A DNA stretch of 64,000 nt from Azomonas agilis. Lineage in GTDB: Bacteria; Pseudomonadota; Gammaproteobacteria; Pseudomonadales; Pseudomonadaceae. Below, piece after piece: positions 19,878 to 29,830 of this stretch. The stretch spans positions 1 to 64,000 of the forward strand of contig NZ_VLKG01000013.1 in assembly GCF_007830255.1 (NCBI RefSeq). The letters run 5' to 3'. Made by a program: the position numbers and the translations under genes. The notes under the pieces were generated by a model, which saw only the letters and a list, made by a program, of their open reading frames with translations, was not told the origin of the DNA and did not search any database. The first letter of the stretch is position 1. Every line of letters begins with the position of its first letter.

Positions 19878-21629
19878 TTAGTTGCGTGTTAGCTGGCTGC
19901 TTTGGTTGGGTTGTAGGTGTAGACGGGTAAACTCCATAAGACTGTTGGGTTTATAAGGGTCGCCAATTAAAACAGGGTAGGTTTTAAAGCTTGGGCTCAC
20001 TAGGCTTTTGCTTAAATCCTGTTCATCAAAACGAAGTCCTGCTAAATCACTCAGGGTATGGATGAAGTTAGCACTGCTGTACAAGCGGTGCAGTTGATGG
20101 CGAAACTTCTGAGGATGATTCGCTTGCCATTGGGGTGAGCGCCAAAGAATAAAGGGAATAGTGTACATAGCCGCAGTGGGACTGGCTTCGTTTCGTCCTG
20201 GAATGCGGTCTTTAGGCTCATCGAACACGCTTTCTCCATGATCGGATAGATAGACTAAGAAGCCGTTAGGATCTGTGGCTGCAAAGTGCTTGATCAGGCT
20301 GGAGACGACATAGTCGTTAAAACGAACAGCGTTATCATATTGGTTGTAGAAGGCCAACTCCTCTGTTTCATCCACCCATTCCGGCACACCTTCACGACTG
20401 TTGGTCGCGAAATACTCTTCATTTTGCGGGTAACGGTAACGATATCCCATATGCGTACCTAAAAGGTGTACCACGATAAATTTACGCGGGGCGGGGTCGT
20501 TCAGCTTGTCAGCAAAGGGAGCTAATACCTCGTCATCGTATTGGCGGGCGTTTTGATTACGGTTGTGGTTGAGGTATACCTGCTCGTCGGCTTGTTCTGA
20601 GAATGCGGTCAGCATCGTATTGCGTTTGGTCATGGTTTGCTGATTGGTGATCCAGAAGGTTTTATAACCGGCCTGTTTCATCAAGTTCACTACCGAAGGT
20701 GTGGTCAGATACAGATCGGGGTTAAGAGGATCTGCAAAGGTCAAAACTTGCTCTAAGGCTTCAATGGTATAAGGGCGTGGGGTGATGACGTTGTCAAAAA
20801 CATCCAACTGGCCGCGTAAGGCATCTAAGCCGGGTGTTGTTGGGCGATGGTATCCGTACAAGCTCATGCGTTCGCGGTTTGTGGATTCCCCAATAACCAA
20901 GACGATGGTAGAGGGTGCATTTGCTTGTATATCTTTAAGATTTTTTAGTGGTGGAATCGCGGCATTAGCCGTCAATAGCTGCTGCATGGCTTGGTTTTGT
21001 TGGTGGTATTTGGTGTAGCCAAAGAGCAGTTGCCAGGGCACGGCAGGCTCCATGCGATTCATCAAATGTCCTATTGTCCATTCGGGGGATTGGCTTTTTA
21101 AGTAGCCTGAAGCAACAGGATAGACAAATAAGCCCAACACTATGGTTAAGCTAAGGCCGATACGAACAGTGTTGGGTGCGTAAATAGGCCGTATACGCCG
21201 CCATAACAGCCAGCCTGCAAGAGAGTAAGCCAGAAAGACGCAGGGTATCCACCATGCAAAATACTGATCGAGGTATTCGGCGCTTTCTGTTGCGTTAGAT
21301 TCAAACAGAATAAAGATAACGCTTTGGGAAAACTCTTGGCCGTAAATGCAAAAATAGCCCAATCCCACAAGGGAGGTGGCCCATAGAACAAGGCCAATAC
21401 CCCCCGATAATATTCGCGTGTAACGTGGAAAAAATAGCAGCGGGATGACCCACAGTAGGCTCATCAAAGAGGCTTGTCTAAATCCTTTAAAACCCGCTGA
21501 ATCCGTGAGTTGGATGAGCAGATGTGTAAAACTGCTGAGGTACCAAAAAAACAGGCAAGCCCATCCCAAAGATCCCCAATCCATTTTAGTGGCGGGTTTT
21601 TGAGGAAAGAGGGGTGCAGAGATAGCCAT
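19878..21629 (-). CDS. cptA: Phosphoethanolamine transferase CptA/EptC-like
   Basis: This inner-membrane enzyme transfers phosphoethanolamine from phosphatidylethanolamine to lipopolysaccharide (heptose in E. coli CptA). The 583 residues include five N-terminal membrane helices (about 18-170). The periplasmic sulfatase-like catalytic domain holds VLVIGEST with nucleophile Thr250, RMSLYGYHRPTTP, NPDLYLTTPS, KTFWITNQQTMTKRNTML and YLSDHGES (metal-binding Asp and His). These motifs follow E. coli CptA (YijP) closely. It stands alone on the minus strand. LPS or another glycan as acceptor is inferred from the family. Confidence 0.9.
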   Translation of the reverse strand: MAISAPLFPQKPATKMDWGSLGWACLFFWYLSSFTHLLIQLTDSAGFKGFRQASLMSLLWVIPLLFFPRYTRILSGGIGLVLWATSLVGLGYFCIYGQEFSQSVIFILFESNATESAEYLDQYFAWWIPCVFLAYSLAGWLLWRRIRPIYAPNTVRIGLSLTIVLGLFVYPVASGYLKSQSPEWTIGHLMNRMEPAVPWQLLFGYTKYHQQNQAMQQLLTANAAIPPLKNLKDIQANAPSTIVLVIGESTNRERMSLYGYHRPTTPGLDALRGQLDVFDNVITPRPYTIEALEQVLTFADPLNPDLYLTTPSVVNLMKQAGYKTFWITNQQTMTKRNTMLTAFSEQADEQVYLNHNRNQNARQYDDEVLAPFADKLNDPAPRKFIVVHLLGTHMGYRYRYPQNEEYFATNSREGVPEWVDETEELAFYNQYDNAVRFNDYVVSSLIKHFAATDPNGFLVYLSDHGESVFDEPKDRIPGRNEASPTAAMYTIPFILWRSPQWQANHPQKFRHQLHRLYSSANFIHTLSDLAGLRFDEQDLSKSLVSPSFKTYPVLIGDPYKPNSLMEFTRLHLQPNQSSQLTRN

Positions 21630-21836
21630 AATAAACTGCTCTTCTAAGCGACTTATGGCTCTAGCCTGAAGAGCTGGGGGTGAAAAATCTGTTAAGCGGA
21701 TGTCAAAGGAAGTGCAGTCTTGAACTTTAATAAATAGTTCATCTTGTATGCTTTGGTTTCAAAAACTTTTTGAATATACACATAGGCATACAAGCCGAGC
21801 AATGTTATATGGAGGCATACGGGAGTGTATAAAAGC

Positions 21837-21860
21837 AAAAAACCCGCATTAGGCGGGCTT
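21837..21860 (-). terminator. Terminator of the tRNA-Gly/tRNA-Cys operon
   Basis: On the minus strand GCCCGC-CTAAT-GCGGG is followed by TTTTTT. It lies about 45 bases beyond the 3' end of tRNA-Cys. Confidence 0.88.
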
Positions 21861-21906
21861 TCTCTGAAGATATCCAAGCATGTGGAGGCATGTAGATACT
21901 TCGATA

Positions 21907-21980
21907 TGGAGGCCGAGGTCGGAATCGAACCGGCGTACACGGATTTGCAATCCGCTGCATGACCACTCTGCCACCCGGCC
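21907..21980 (-). tRNA. tRNA-Cys (GCA)
   Basis: The 74-base minus-strand cloverleaf runs from GGCCGGG at 21980 to TCCA at 21907. The anticodon GCA is in GATTGCAAATC. The discriminator base U73 is the normal cysteine identity element, and CCA is encoded. It follows tRNA-Gly in the same transcript. Confidence 0.97.
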
Positions 21981-22018
21981 TAAGCAATGCTGCTTTACAG
22001 CAAATATTGCAAATAAAT

Positions 22019-22094
<76 letters not shown>

Positions 22095-22110
22095 ATCGGT
22101 GACGGGCGCC

Positions 22111-22138
22111 ATTATATAGATTAAGGGCATACCGTCAA
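22111..22138 (-). promoter_or_regulatory. Sigma-70 promoter of the tRNA-Gly/tRNA-Cys operon
   Basis: On the minus strand TTGACG (22138-22133) and a perfect TATAAT (22116-22111) are spaced by 16 bases. A GC-rich discriminator (GGCGCCCG) follows, typical of stringently controlled stable-RNA promoters. tRNA-Gly begins 17 bases further on. Confidence 0.85.
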
Positions 22139-22157
22139 GCTATTGATCAAAAAAGTT

Positions 22158-22712
22158 TTATTTGTTGCTGGCCATTAAGTGGGGCATGGCAGCAATCAGG
22201 TAACGAATCATCGACCAGAGTGTTAAGGCGGCGGCGATAATTAAAAGGATGTACCCAATACCTACCCAAAAACTAAAGACAGGGGGGTTAGCCAGTAGAA
22301 TAATAAGTGCCGCCATTTGAGCTGCTGTTTTCCATTTACCTAATTGGGAAACCGCTACATGAGCGCGTGCCCCCAGCTCAGCCATCCACTCGCGTAGGGC
22401 TGATACAACGATTTCTCGTCCGATAATGATGGCCGCCGGGAGGGTAAGCCACAGGTTGGCATGTTCAGCAACCAGCAATACTAAGGCTACCGCTACGATG
22501 AGTTTGTCAGCTACGGGGTCTAAGAAGGCTCCAAAAGCTGTCGTTTGTTGCCAGCGGCGGGCTAGGTAGCCATCAAGCCAATCGGTAATGGAAGCAATAC
22601 TAAAGACAGCGCTGGCCGCCAAGTAATTCCATTGTATGGGAAGGTAAAACAGCAGCACAAACAGAGGAATCAGTAGTACACGCAACAGGGTCAGGATATT
22701 AGGTATGTTCAT
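22158..22712 (-). CDS. pgsA: CDP-diacylglycerol-glycerol-3-phosphate 3-phosphatidyltransferase
   Basis: This enzyme makes phosphatidylglycerol phosphate, the committed step to acidic phospholipids. The 184 residues carry the CDP-alcohol phosphatidyltransferase signature DG-x2-AR-x8-G-x3-D-x3-D (DWLDGYLARRWQQTTAFGAF, then LDPVADK) and several membrane helices. MNIPNILTLLRVLLIPLFV is the usual N-terminus. It lies downstream of uvrC on the minus strand, the gacA-uvrC-pgsA order common in gammaproteobacteria. Confidence 0.97.
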   Translation of the reverse strand: MNIPNILTLLRVLLIPLFVLLFYLPIQWNYLAASAVFSIASITDWLDGYLARRWQQTTAFGAFLDPVADKLIVAVALVLLVAEHANLWLTLPAAIIIGREIVVSALREWMAELGARAHVAVSQLGKWKTAAQMAALIILLANPPVFSFWVGIGYILLIIAAALTLWSMIRYLIAAMPHLMASNK

Positions 22713-22890
22713 TGATGTTGCACGAGGTAAACCCCGTATCCAAAGGAGCGGGGAGGGATAGCGCGGCGATGTTGAGTCGCCCCTGTCTCGTGTCCTCTTT
22801 AGTTAAGGCTATCTGTACTTACAGAATGTCCTGATGGTGACGCTTCCATTCTGTTGGGCCGGTGGTGATCGGTGTGCAGCGCGTGGAATT

Positions 22891-24714
22891 TTATTCATGA
22901 TGCAGGCTGTTATAAATAGATTCAGCAAGCCTCTGACTGATACCGGGCACTCGGATAATCTCCTCAATGCTGGCATTTTTTAGGGCCTGAAGGCCACCAA
23001 AATATCGCAACAGTTCGCGCCGCCGATTAGGACCAACCCCTCGAATACTCTCTAGTGTAGAGGTTCGACGGGCTTTATTTAGCCGCGTTCTATTGCCCGT
23101 TATGGCAAAGCGATGAGCTTCGTCTCGAACCTGTTGGATTAAATGCAGGGCTGGTGACTGAGGGGCTAAGTTTAAAGCTTGGTCTGGCGTATTTAGGTAC
23201 AGGCTTTCTAAACCAGCTTTTCGAGTATGGCCTTTGGCGACAGCCAACAACGGCATATTCAAGCCAAGTTCAGCAAGAGTACGGCGTGCTCGCTGTAATT
23301 GGCCCGCTCCACCATCAATCAATAACACATCAGGGTGTTTATTGGCTTGTGCATCGGATGAGGTAAAACGCTTCCGCAAAGCATGTTCTAAAGCTGCATA
23401 GTCGTCGCCTGTAGATATTTGATGAATGTTGTAGCAGCGGTAATCCGATTTGATGGAGCCCTCTGGGCCAAAGGCAACGCAGGAAGCGACAGTGGCCTCT
23501 CCCTGTGCGTGGCTGACATCAAAGCATTCCAGACGTTGAATGGCTTGATTAAAGCCTAAGGCGTTTTGTAAGGCTTCTAGGCGCTGGGCGATCTGTTGTC
23601 GATCCTGAGTGCGGTGACTTAGTGCTAGCTCAGCATTTTGCTGTGCTGTATGCAGCCAACGGAGTCGAATACCTCGGTGTGGGTAGTTAATGGAGACTTT
23701 GCGGCCTTTTAAGCTACTGAGTGCTTGGATCAGCGGCTCGAATCCTTCGTGGGTATGGCTAACAATCAATTGTTCAGGAATATTGGATTCTGTAGTCCCC
23801 AGATAATGCTGTTCCAGAAAGGCCAGCAAGACCTCAGGAGCTTCAGTTTCTAAGGCTAAATGGGGGAAAAAGTGCTGATCGCCAAGCACCCGTCCATTGC
23901 GTACGCTCATTAAGCCGATCACGGTCTGTGCGCCTTGCACTACCGCAACAATTACATCCAGATTCTCCTGCTTACTTTCCATGTCTTGTTGACTTTGGAT
24001 ATTACGCAGCTGGGCAATCTGGTCTCGTAATTGAGCTGCGCCTTCAAAATCCAGCACAGCAGCACGTTCTTCCATGCGGGTGGCCAATTCAGCGGTTAGG
24101 GTATTGCTGCGACCCTCTAAAAAAAGAGTGCAGCAACGAATATCCTCGGCGTATTCCTGTGGGTCTATGGGGTAAACACAGGGAGCTTTGCAGCGTTGAA
24201 TTTGGTGTTGCAAGCAGGGTCGGCTGCGGTTGCTGAATTGGCTATCTTCACATAGGCGTACTAGAAAGGTTTTTTGCAGCAGATTTAAGGTATCCCGAAC
24301 CGCGCCACTACTGGGATAAGGCCCGAAATAACGCCCTGCTTTTGGGTTTTTCGCCCCTCGATGTAGGCTGAGGCGTGGGTAAGGGCCGTGGGACACCAGA
24401 ATGTAGGGATAGGACTTATCGTCCCTGAGCAGAATGTTGTAGGGCGGGAGCCATTCCTTAATCAGATTCTGCTCCAGAATGAGGGCTTCTGTTTCATTCT
24501 GAGTGATGCTTAGCTCAATCTGCGCAATGCGACTGACGAGCGCCGCCGTTTTGGGGGCTAATCCTGAGCTGCGGAAATAGCTGGATAAACGTTTTTTCAG
24601 GTTTTTAGCCTTGCCAACGTAGAGCAGTTGCCCCTGTGCATCCAGCATCCGATAAACACCGGGGCGTTGGGAGCAATGGCTTAAAAACTGTGTTGCATCA
24701 AACAGGTTGAGCAT
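22891..24714 (-). CDS. uvrC: Excinuclease ABC subunit UvrC
   Basis: UvrC makes both incisions in nucleotide excision repair. The 607 residues (E. coli 610) contain the GIY-YIG nuclease domain ([20 protein letters not shown], 19-38). The UVR motif lies around 200-240, and the C-terminal RNase H-like nuclease includes [15 protein letters not shown] and [11 protein letters not shown] terminal pair of helix-hairpin-helix motifs follows ([20 protein letters not shown]). Its start overlaps the gacA stop by one base (TAATG), as in the E. coli uvrY-uvrC operon. Confidence 0.98.
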   Translation of the reverse strand: MLNLFDATQFLSHCSQRPGVYRMLDAQGQLLYVGKAKNLKKRLSSYFRSSGLAPKTAALVSRIAQIELSITQNETEALILEQNLIKEWLPPYNILLRDDKSYPYILVSHGPYPRLSLHRGAKNPKAGRYFGPYPSSGAVRDTLNLLQKTFLVRLCEDSQFSNRSRPCLQHQIQRCKAPCVYPIDPQEYAEDIRCCTLFLEGRSNTLTAELATRMEERAAVLDFEGAAQLRDQIAQLRNIQSQQDMESKQENLDVIVAVVQGAQTVIGLMSVRNGRVLGDQHFFPHLALETEAPEVLLAFLEQHYLGTTESNIPEQLIVSHTHEGFEPLIQALSSLKGRKVSINYPHRGIRLRWLHTAQQNAELALSHRTQDRQQIAQRLEALQNALGFNQAIQRLECFDVSHAQGEATVASCVAFGPEGSIKSDYRCYNIHQISTGDDYAALEHALRKRFTSSDAQANKHPDVLLIDGGAGQLQRARRTLAELGLNMPLLAVAKGHTRKAGLESLYLNTPDQALNLAPQSPALHLIQQVRDEAHRFAITGNRTRLNKARRTSTLESIRGVGPNRRRELLRYFGGLQALKNASIEEIIRVPGISQRLAESIYNSLHHE

Positions 24715-25358
24715 TAGTGCAGATTATCCACCATGCCATGCCGAACGGCTAACAATGCTAATTTTACGTCGCTATCGACATCCAGCTTTTCAAAAATACG
24801 GTGTCTGTAGGTAGTAATGGTTTTAGGCGACAGACATAGCTGATCAGAAATACTTTGAGGTTTTTGACCGTTCGCCAGCATGAGCGCTACCTGTATTTCC
24901 CGCTCTGAGAGCAGATCAAAGGGGGATTGGCTCTTCTGAGGCTGAATGGCTTGACGGGCCAATTGTTGCGCAATGGGTGGGCTGATGTAATCCTTGCCTG
25001 CAAATACATCCTGAATAGCCTGCACCATTTCTTTCAGGTCTGCCCCTTTGGTGAGATAGCCCGAAGCGCCCGCTTGCATTAAGCGGGTTGGAAAGGGAGC
25101 TTCGTCGTAGGCGGTTACTGCAATGACTTTCACATCGGGGTGGGTGCGCAGTAGACGGCGCGTTGCCTCAAGGCCATCCATGCCCGGCATACGAATATCC
25201 ATCAGCACCACGTCCGGTTTTAACAGACGCACTTGGGCAATGGCTCCTTCCCCTGAGTTAGCCTGCCCTATGACTTCAATACCCTTGATATCTGCCAACA
25301 TCTTGACGATACCCGTGCGTACCAGATCGTGGTCGTCAACCACTAGAACCTTAATCAA
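24714..25358 (-). CDS. gacA: GacA/UvrY-family response regulator
   Basis: This 214-residue protein has an N-terminal receiver domain (Asp8-Asp9, phosphoacceptor Asp54 in [12 protein letters not shown], Lys104 in YLTKGAD) and a C-terminal LuxR-type helix-turn-helix ([20 protein letters not shown], then [16 protein letters not shown]). It is nearly colinear with GacA/UvrY, which activate CsrB/RsmZ-type small RNAs under a GacS/BarA sensor kinase. The kinase is not in this window. Its coupling with uvrC supports the assignment. Confidence 0.96.
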   Translation of the reverse strand: MIKVLVVDDHDLVRTGIVKMLADIKGIEVIGQANSGEGAIAQVRLLKPDVVLMDIRMPGMDGLEATRRLLRTHPDVKVIAVTAYDEAPFPTRLMQAGASGYLTKGADLKEMVQAIQDVFAGKDYISPPIAQQLARQAIQPQKSQSPFDLLSEREIQVALMLANGQKPQSISDQLCLSPKTITTYRHRIFEKLDVDSDVKLALLAVRHGMVDNLH

Positions 25359-25590
25359 AACAGGACACCTCTTTGTTATAGGGGTACAGAACGTATTAGA
25401 GGGCCATCCTTATCCAAGATCCCAGCGGTTGCCGAAAACGGCTGGGGTCTTCCAGTATATTTTAGTGTTGCTGCATTTTTATATGAGGTTTTACTTTATT
25501 GAAAGCAGCCGATTGACACTCTATCGATGTGTAAACTATCTCTTTAAGCATAGCCTATTTGACATTTATGAACGAAGTATAGAACGAGTA

Positions 25591-25620
25591 GCGGTGTTCT
25601 GGGTTTAATAAGAACACCGC
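25591..25620 (-). terminator. Perfect 10-base hairpin downstream of DAHP synthase
   Basis: GCGGTGTTCT (25591-25600) and AGAACACCGC (25611-25620) are perfect inverted repeats with a ten-base loop, starting 12 bases after the DAHP synthase stop. There is no T tract on the minus strand, so it may stabilise the mRNA end or work with Rho. Confidence 0.55.
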
Positions 25621-25632
25621 GACAAACGGCTG

Positions 25633-26724
25633 TTAGCTGGGCTGACGACGGTTGGGCAGTGCATCTTTGAGCTTGTGATGCATGGTCAAAATAGCCTGTT
25701 CTGTGGTTTCCCAGTCAATGCAGGCATCGGTGATGGAGACACCGTACTTAAGTTGGCTAAGATCGGCACACAGTGGCTGATTGCCCCAACCGATATGGCT
25801 TTCAACCATAAGGCCGATGATGGAGCGGTTACCCTCTAGGATTTGGTGGGTCACATTTTCTAGGACTAGGGTTTGTAGTGCCGGATCTTTGTTGGAATTG
25901 GCGTGGCTGCAATCGATCATGATGTTGGGCTGGATTTTAGCCTTGGTCAATTCCTGTTCACACAGGGCAACGCTGACAGAATCATAGTTAGGCTTGCCAT
26001 TTCCGCCGCGCAAGACCACATGACCGTAAGGATTACCCTTAGTGGTGACGATGGAAACCGATCCCGATTGGTTGATGCCCAAAAAGCGGTGTGGACGAGA
26101 AACCGACTGTAGGGCATTGATGGCTACCGTTAAGCTGCCATCGGTTCCGTTTTTAAAGCCGACAGTTGAAGACAGACCTGAAGCCATCTCCCGATGGGTT
26201 TGGGATTCGGTGGTACGTGCGCCGATGGCTGCCCAGCTAATCAGATCCTGAAGGTACTGCGGAGAAATGGGGTCTAGGGCTTCGGTCGCGGCTGGCAGGC
26301 CCATTTCAGCCAGCTCCAACAAAAGCTTGCGGCCGATGTGCAGACCGTCCTGAATTTTGAACGAGTCATCCATATAGGGGTCGTTAATTAGGCCTTTCCA
26401 ACCCACGGTGGTACGGGGTTTTTCAAAATATACCCGCATGATCAGGTACAGGGTGTCTTCTACTTGGCGAGATAGCTGCAATAGGCGCTGAGCGTAATCA
26501 TGGGCAGCGTTGAGGTCATGGATAGAGCAAGGGCCAAGCACCACAAACAGGCGGTGGTCTTTAGCATCCAGAATGTCTCGCACCACTTGGCGGGCATGGG
26601 ATACGGTGGCCTGAGCCTTAGGTGTTAACGGTAGCGCCTGTTTCAGAGCTTCAGGTGTGATCAGGGGTTCGTTGGAGGAAATGTTGATATCGTCAATCGG
26701 TAGGTCAGCCATCATATTACTCAT
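25633..26724 (-). CDS. 3-deoxy-7-phosphoheptulonate synthase (DAHP synthase, class I)
   Basis: This enzyme condenses PEP with erythrose 4-phosphate, the entry to the shikimate pathway. The 363 residues belong to the AroF/AroG/AroH type. VVLGPCSIHD, the PEP-binding MRVYFEKPRTTVGWKGLIND, GARTTESQTHREMASGLS, GFKNGTDG, MIDCSHANSNKD and IGLMVESH are present. Which amino acid inhibits it cannot be read safely. Start codons at 26724, 26715 and 26712 are all possible and none has a clear ribosome-binding site. No tryptophan- or tyrosine-rich leader peptide was found upstream. Confidence 0.95.
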   Translation of the reverse strand: MSNMMADLPIDDINISSNEPLITPEALKQALPLTPKAQATVSHARQVVRDILDAKDHRLFVVLGPCSIHDLNAAHDYAQRLLQLSRQVEDTLYLIMRVYFEKPRTTVGWKGLINDPYMDDSFKIQDGLHIGRKLLLELAEMGLPAATEALDPISPQYLQDLISWAAIGARTTESQTHREMASGLSSTVGFKNGTDGSLTVAINALQSVSRPHRFLGINQSGSVSIVTTKGNPYGHVVLRGGNGKPNYDSVSVALCEQELTKAKIQPNIMIDCSHANSNKDPALQTLVLENVTHQILEGNRSIIGLMVESHIGWGNQPLCADLSQLKYGVSITDACIDWETTEQAILTMHHKLKDALPNRRQPS

Positions 26725-26842
26725 TAGATTGTAGATCGCCCAGATTGAGCCAGTCCTAAGACCTAGTCTCTGGGATGAACCACGACTCCAGTCTGGGTTG
26801 CTGCCTTGAACACTATTGCTTAGGAGGCCGCTCGTTACAGGT

Positions 26843-26875
26843 TAAGTTTGAATGACTTTACCATGATCAAACTTA
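26843..26875. promoter_or_regulatory. Operator-like 9-base inverted repeat
   Basis: TAAGTTTGA (26843-26851) and TCAAACTTA (26867-26875) are perfect inverted repeats 15 bases apart, in the 303-base region between DAHP synthase and the divergent ArsC-like gene. It does not match the TyrR box. The binding factor, if any, is unknown. Confidence 0.4.
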
Positions 26876-27027
26876 GGGGCGCAGTTGCTGTAGGGGGTTT
26901 TTGCAATCAACTTTCGTTGTGCGTCGCTAAAATCCGAGCTTTAGGTAATGTCTTGGAGCTCTGGCTGGATGGATTAAGATTGAGATAGGCTTAGGTCGTT
27001 TTGGGTTTCCTTGAGAGTAAAAACACC

Positions 27028-27456
27028 ATGAGTGGACAAAAAAGCGTCGTTTTTTATGAAAAGCCAGGTTGTGCCGGTAATCGCCGTCAAAAGGATTTAT
27101 TGCAAGAGCACGGTATTGCTTTAGAAGTGCGAGACTTGCTGAAAACTCCTTGGACTAAAGAGCGCCTTAATGCTTTTTTTGCAGATTTAGAGCCTTCTGC
27201 CATTGTGAATACGGCCTCGCCTAAAATTAAATCTGGCGAAATTGATCCTGTGGCTTTGGGTCGGGAGGCTTTGATTGAGCGGATGCTGCAAGAGCCTTTG
27301 CTGATCAAGCGTCCCTTGATTGAGGTAGGGGATACCAAAGTCTGCGGCTTTAATATTCCACGTTTGAATCAGCTTTTGGATGTAGAGATGCCAGTACCAG
27401 AGCACATCAATGCCTGTACCTCTACGGATAAGTGCAGCGGTTCACATAAGCACTAA
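27028..27456 (+). CDS. ArsC/Spx-like thioredoxin-fold protein, nitrogenase-associated type
   Basis: This 142-residue protein has an ArsC-like fold. VVFYEKPGCAGNRRQKDLL carries a single N-terminal Cys, followed by EVRDLLKTPWTKERL and the loop PLLIKRPLIEVGDTKVCGF typical of the ArsC/Spx superfamily. The YEKPGCAGN segment resembles the subgroup labelled nitrogenase-associated proteins, although no nitrogenase genes occur here. The His/Cys-rich tail (CTSTDKCSGSHKH) could bind metal. ATG at 27028 is preferred over an in-frame TTG at 27001. True arsenate reductase activity is not supported. Confidence 0.8.
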   Translation: MSGQKSVVFYEKPGCAGNRRQKDLLQEHGIALEVRDLLKTPWTKERLNAFFADLEPSAIVNTASPKIKSGEIDPVALGREALIERMLQEPLLIKRPLIEVGDTKVCGFNIPRLNQLLDVEMPVPEHINACTSTDKCSGSHKH

Positions 27457-27471
27457 TCTTGGAGTTAATGA

Positions 27472-28389
27472 TTAGCGCGCTATTTCTGGGACACCGCAAA
27501 ACATCTGGATGCGCGATCTAAGCCAGCGCTCGGCGGGGTCGTTATCTTGAGCGCCTCGCCATACCATATGCAGCTCGAAGCTGGGTGTTTCAAGGGGAAG
27601 GGGTTCACTGCGCAGCCCACCCACAGCCGTTAGGACGGCTGCGGTGTAGTCGGGGACGCTGGCCACTAAATCCGTACCGGCTAGCAAAGCTCCAAGCCCG
27701 TTAAATTGCGGCACGGCTAGCACGACGCGCCGCTGTCGGCCGAGTTTAGCCAGTTCACCATCAATAAATCCGCTCAGGTCTCCAGCAAAGGACACCAAGG
27801 CGTGGGGACGCTTGCAATATTCATCCAAGGCCAAGGGGCCGGGTATGGCATCGGCGCGCAATAGGCGTGGATGAGTACGGCGTAAGACTTTGCGCTTAGC
27901 GTTGGCGGGCAGCTCCTCGGTATAGCTCACTCCCACAGATATTTCTCCAGAGGCCAATAATTGTGGCATCAGCAGATAATTAGTGCGGCGTACTACTAAT
28001 TGAATCCCCGGTGCCTCGGTGCGTAGGCGGCGCAGTAGTGGCGGCAGTAAAGCGAATTCCACATCATCGGATAGGCCAATGCGAAACACGGCCTTGCTGG
28101 TGGCTGGGTGAAAGTCGGCTGCCCGGCTCACGGCGGTGGATATGGAGTCTAAGGCTGGAGAGAGTAGGGTGAAGATTTCTTGTGCGCGGGTAGTAGGCTC
28201 CATAGTACGCCCGGTGCGCACAAATAAAGGATCATCAAACAGGGTACGCAAACGAGACAGCGCCGCACTGATGGCCGGTTGCCCTAAAAATAGTTTTTCG
28301 GCAGCCCGAGTTACACTGCGTTCATGCATCAGTGTTTCAAACACAATCAATAGGTTTAGATCAAGGCGGCGCAGATCGTTGCGGTTCAT
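27472..28389 (-). CDS. LysR-family transcription regulator
   Basis: This 305-residue regulator has the N-terminal winged helix LDLNLLIVFETLMHERSVTR (AAEKLFLGQPAISAALSRLR follows) and a C-terminal substrate-binding-like domain starting near VFRIGLSDDVEFALLPPLL. This sequence style resembles the NahR/LinR group. It diverges from the oxidoreductase gene at 28557 across 167 bases, the classical layout for a LysR regulator and its target. The ATG at 28389 is chosen; a GTG four codons upstream is possible. The inducer is unknown. Confidence 0.9.
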   Translation of the reverse strand: MNRNDLRRLDLNLLIVFETLMHERSVTRAAEKLFLGQPAISAALSRLRTLFDDPLFVRTGRTMEPTTRAQEIFTLLSPALDSISTAVSRAADFHPATSKAVFRIGLSDDVEFALLPPLLRRLRTEAPGIQLVVRRTNYLLMPQLLASGEISVGVSYTEELPANAKRKVLRRTHPRLLRADAIPGPLALDEYCKRPHALVSFAGDLSGFIDGELAKLGRQRRVVLAVPQFNGLGALLAGTDLVASVPDYTAAVLTAVGGLRSEPLPLETPSFELHMVWRGAQDNDPAERWLRSRIQMFCGVPEIAR

Positions 28390-28556
28390 GGAATTGTTCA
28401 CTCAGGGCTTATCAAAGTGCCCTTGTCAGAGCTGTGCGTCAAGCACTAACAAGCTGTTATCAGCAGTGTTTATGGTGACTATCAGTGCTAAAGACTTGGT
28501 ACCCTTGTATTGAGATAGATAGAGTCCTGATTCAGTGTTTGAGGCTGAGGTGTGCC

Positions 28557-29573
28557 ATGTCCCGCATGATTCGTTTCCATGCCTTTGGTGAGGCCAGCGT
28601 ACTGCATTTGGAGGAGCTGCCGACCCCAGTTCCCGGCGCTGGCGAAGTGCTGATTCGCACGGAAGCTTTAGGGATGAACTGGCACGATGTTCTATGGCGG
28701 CAGAATTTGGCCCCAGAGTTAGCCCAACTGCCTGCTGGTATAGGCTCTGAATTAGCCGGAGTGGTGGAGGCCATAGGCCCTGATATTGAGGATCTGCATC
28801 TAGGTCAGCGGGTAGCTTCCTTTCCGGCCTGTACGCCTAATCGCTATCCTGCGTGGGGTGATTTTGTGTTGATGCCACGCAGGGCGCTAACGCCTTATCC
28901 CGATTGCCTGAGTGCTGTACAGGCCGCAGTTCATTACAGCCCTTACCTTTATGCTTATTTTGGGTTGATGAATCTGGCCCATTTGTGCCCCGGTCAGTGG
29001 GTATTGGTGACTGAGGCCGGGCATTGTTTAGGGCCGCAGGTCGTTCAAATGGCTAAAGCTTTGGGAGCGCGTGTTATTGGGGCCACCAGCGAGGCGGAGA
29101 GTCAGAAATTTATTGAGTATCTGGGGGCTGATCACATCGTTCTGACCGAGGAGCAGGATTTAGTATCTGAGGTATTGCGCCATACGGGAGGGCAGGGAGT
29201 GCAGATCATTATGGATCAGTGCGGTGGCCCTCAAATGAAGTCCCTTGGTGATCTGGCGGCTGTACGGGCTAAGCTGGTGCTGTACGGTTTAAATGGCGGT
29301 AACGATGCGGCTTTTCCTGCCTGTGAAGCCTTTAAAAAGCACCTGCAATTCTTCCGGCACTGTATTTTGGATTTTACCGGCTACCCTGAATTAGGCATTG
29401 AGCCTCAGCCAGAAGCAGTACAGCAGGCGCTGCGGCAGATCAACCGCTTGACGGAAGAAGGTAAGTTACAGGTACCCATCGACCGAGTGTTTTCTCTTAA
29501 CGACTTTGTGGAGGCCACCCGCTACTTGGAGCTATGTCCCAGTCGTGGGCGGGTGGTGATGCAACTGAATTAA
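28557..29573 (+). CDS. Zinc-independent MDR-family NAD(P)H oxidoreductase
   Basis: This 338-residue medium-chain dehydrogenase/reductase of the quinone-oxidoreductase type has an N-terminal GroES-like domain (GAGEVLIRTEALGMNWHDVL, PAGIGSELAGVVEAIG). The nucleotide-binding half begins VLVTEAGHCLGPQVVQMAKA. It lacks the zinc-ligand pattern of alcohol dehydrogenases (GHE and the four-Cys lobe). The ATG at 28557 has GAGG at 28547-28550. The divergent LysR gene probably controls it. The substrate cannot be told. Confidence 0.88.
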   Translation: MSRMIRFHAFGEASVLHLEELPTPVPGAGEVLIRTEALGMNWHDVLWRQNLAPELAQLPAGIGSELAGVVEAIGPDIEDLHLGQRVASFPACTPNRYPAWGDFVLMPRRALTPYPDCLSAVQAAVHYSPYLYAYFGLMNLAHLCPGQWVLVTEAGHCLGPQVVQMAKALGARVIGATSEAESQKFIEYLGADHIVLTEEQDLVSEVLRHTGGQGVQIIMDQCGGPQMKSLGDLAAVRAKLVLYGLNGGNDAAFPACEAFKKHLQFFRHCILDFTGYPELGIEPQPEAVQQALRQINRLTEEGKLQVPIDRVFSLNDFVEATRYLELCPSRGRVVMQLN

Positions 29574-29830
29574 CAGAACGCGTGCTGATAAGGGTTGTGA
29601 AAAAGCGCACGGCTGGCTCTGTGGTTTATCAATCAAGCACGAACACAACACGAAGTACGGCAGAAAACAGCACCAAGGTAGTGGTTGTCTGCGGCCATTG
29701 ACCGATGCCGTTCATGCGCTGGGTTGTCCAGAATAATTGTTACCGTTCAGCTCGTTTTATCTCCCGCTAGGTTTATAGTTGTTGGATAGGTTGGGTGTGT
29801 TGAGGCAGTACTTCATGCGTGGGGGCACAG

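Noticed and set aside
25123-25608. 161-codon plus-strand open frame
   Set aside because: It overlaps gacA in antisense and runs into a non-coding gap; the sequence is unlike any protein I know.
27028-27456. Arsenate reductase ArsC
   Set aside because: The fold fits, but the sequence is of the nitrogenase-associated subgroup and no ars genes are nearby.
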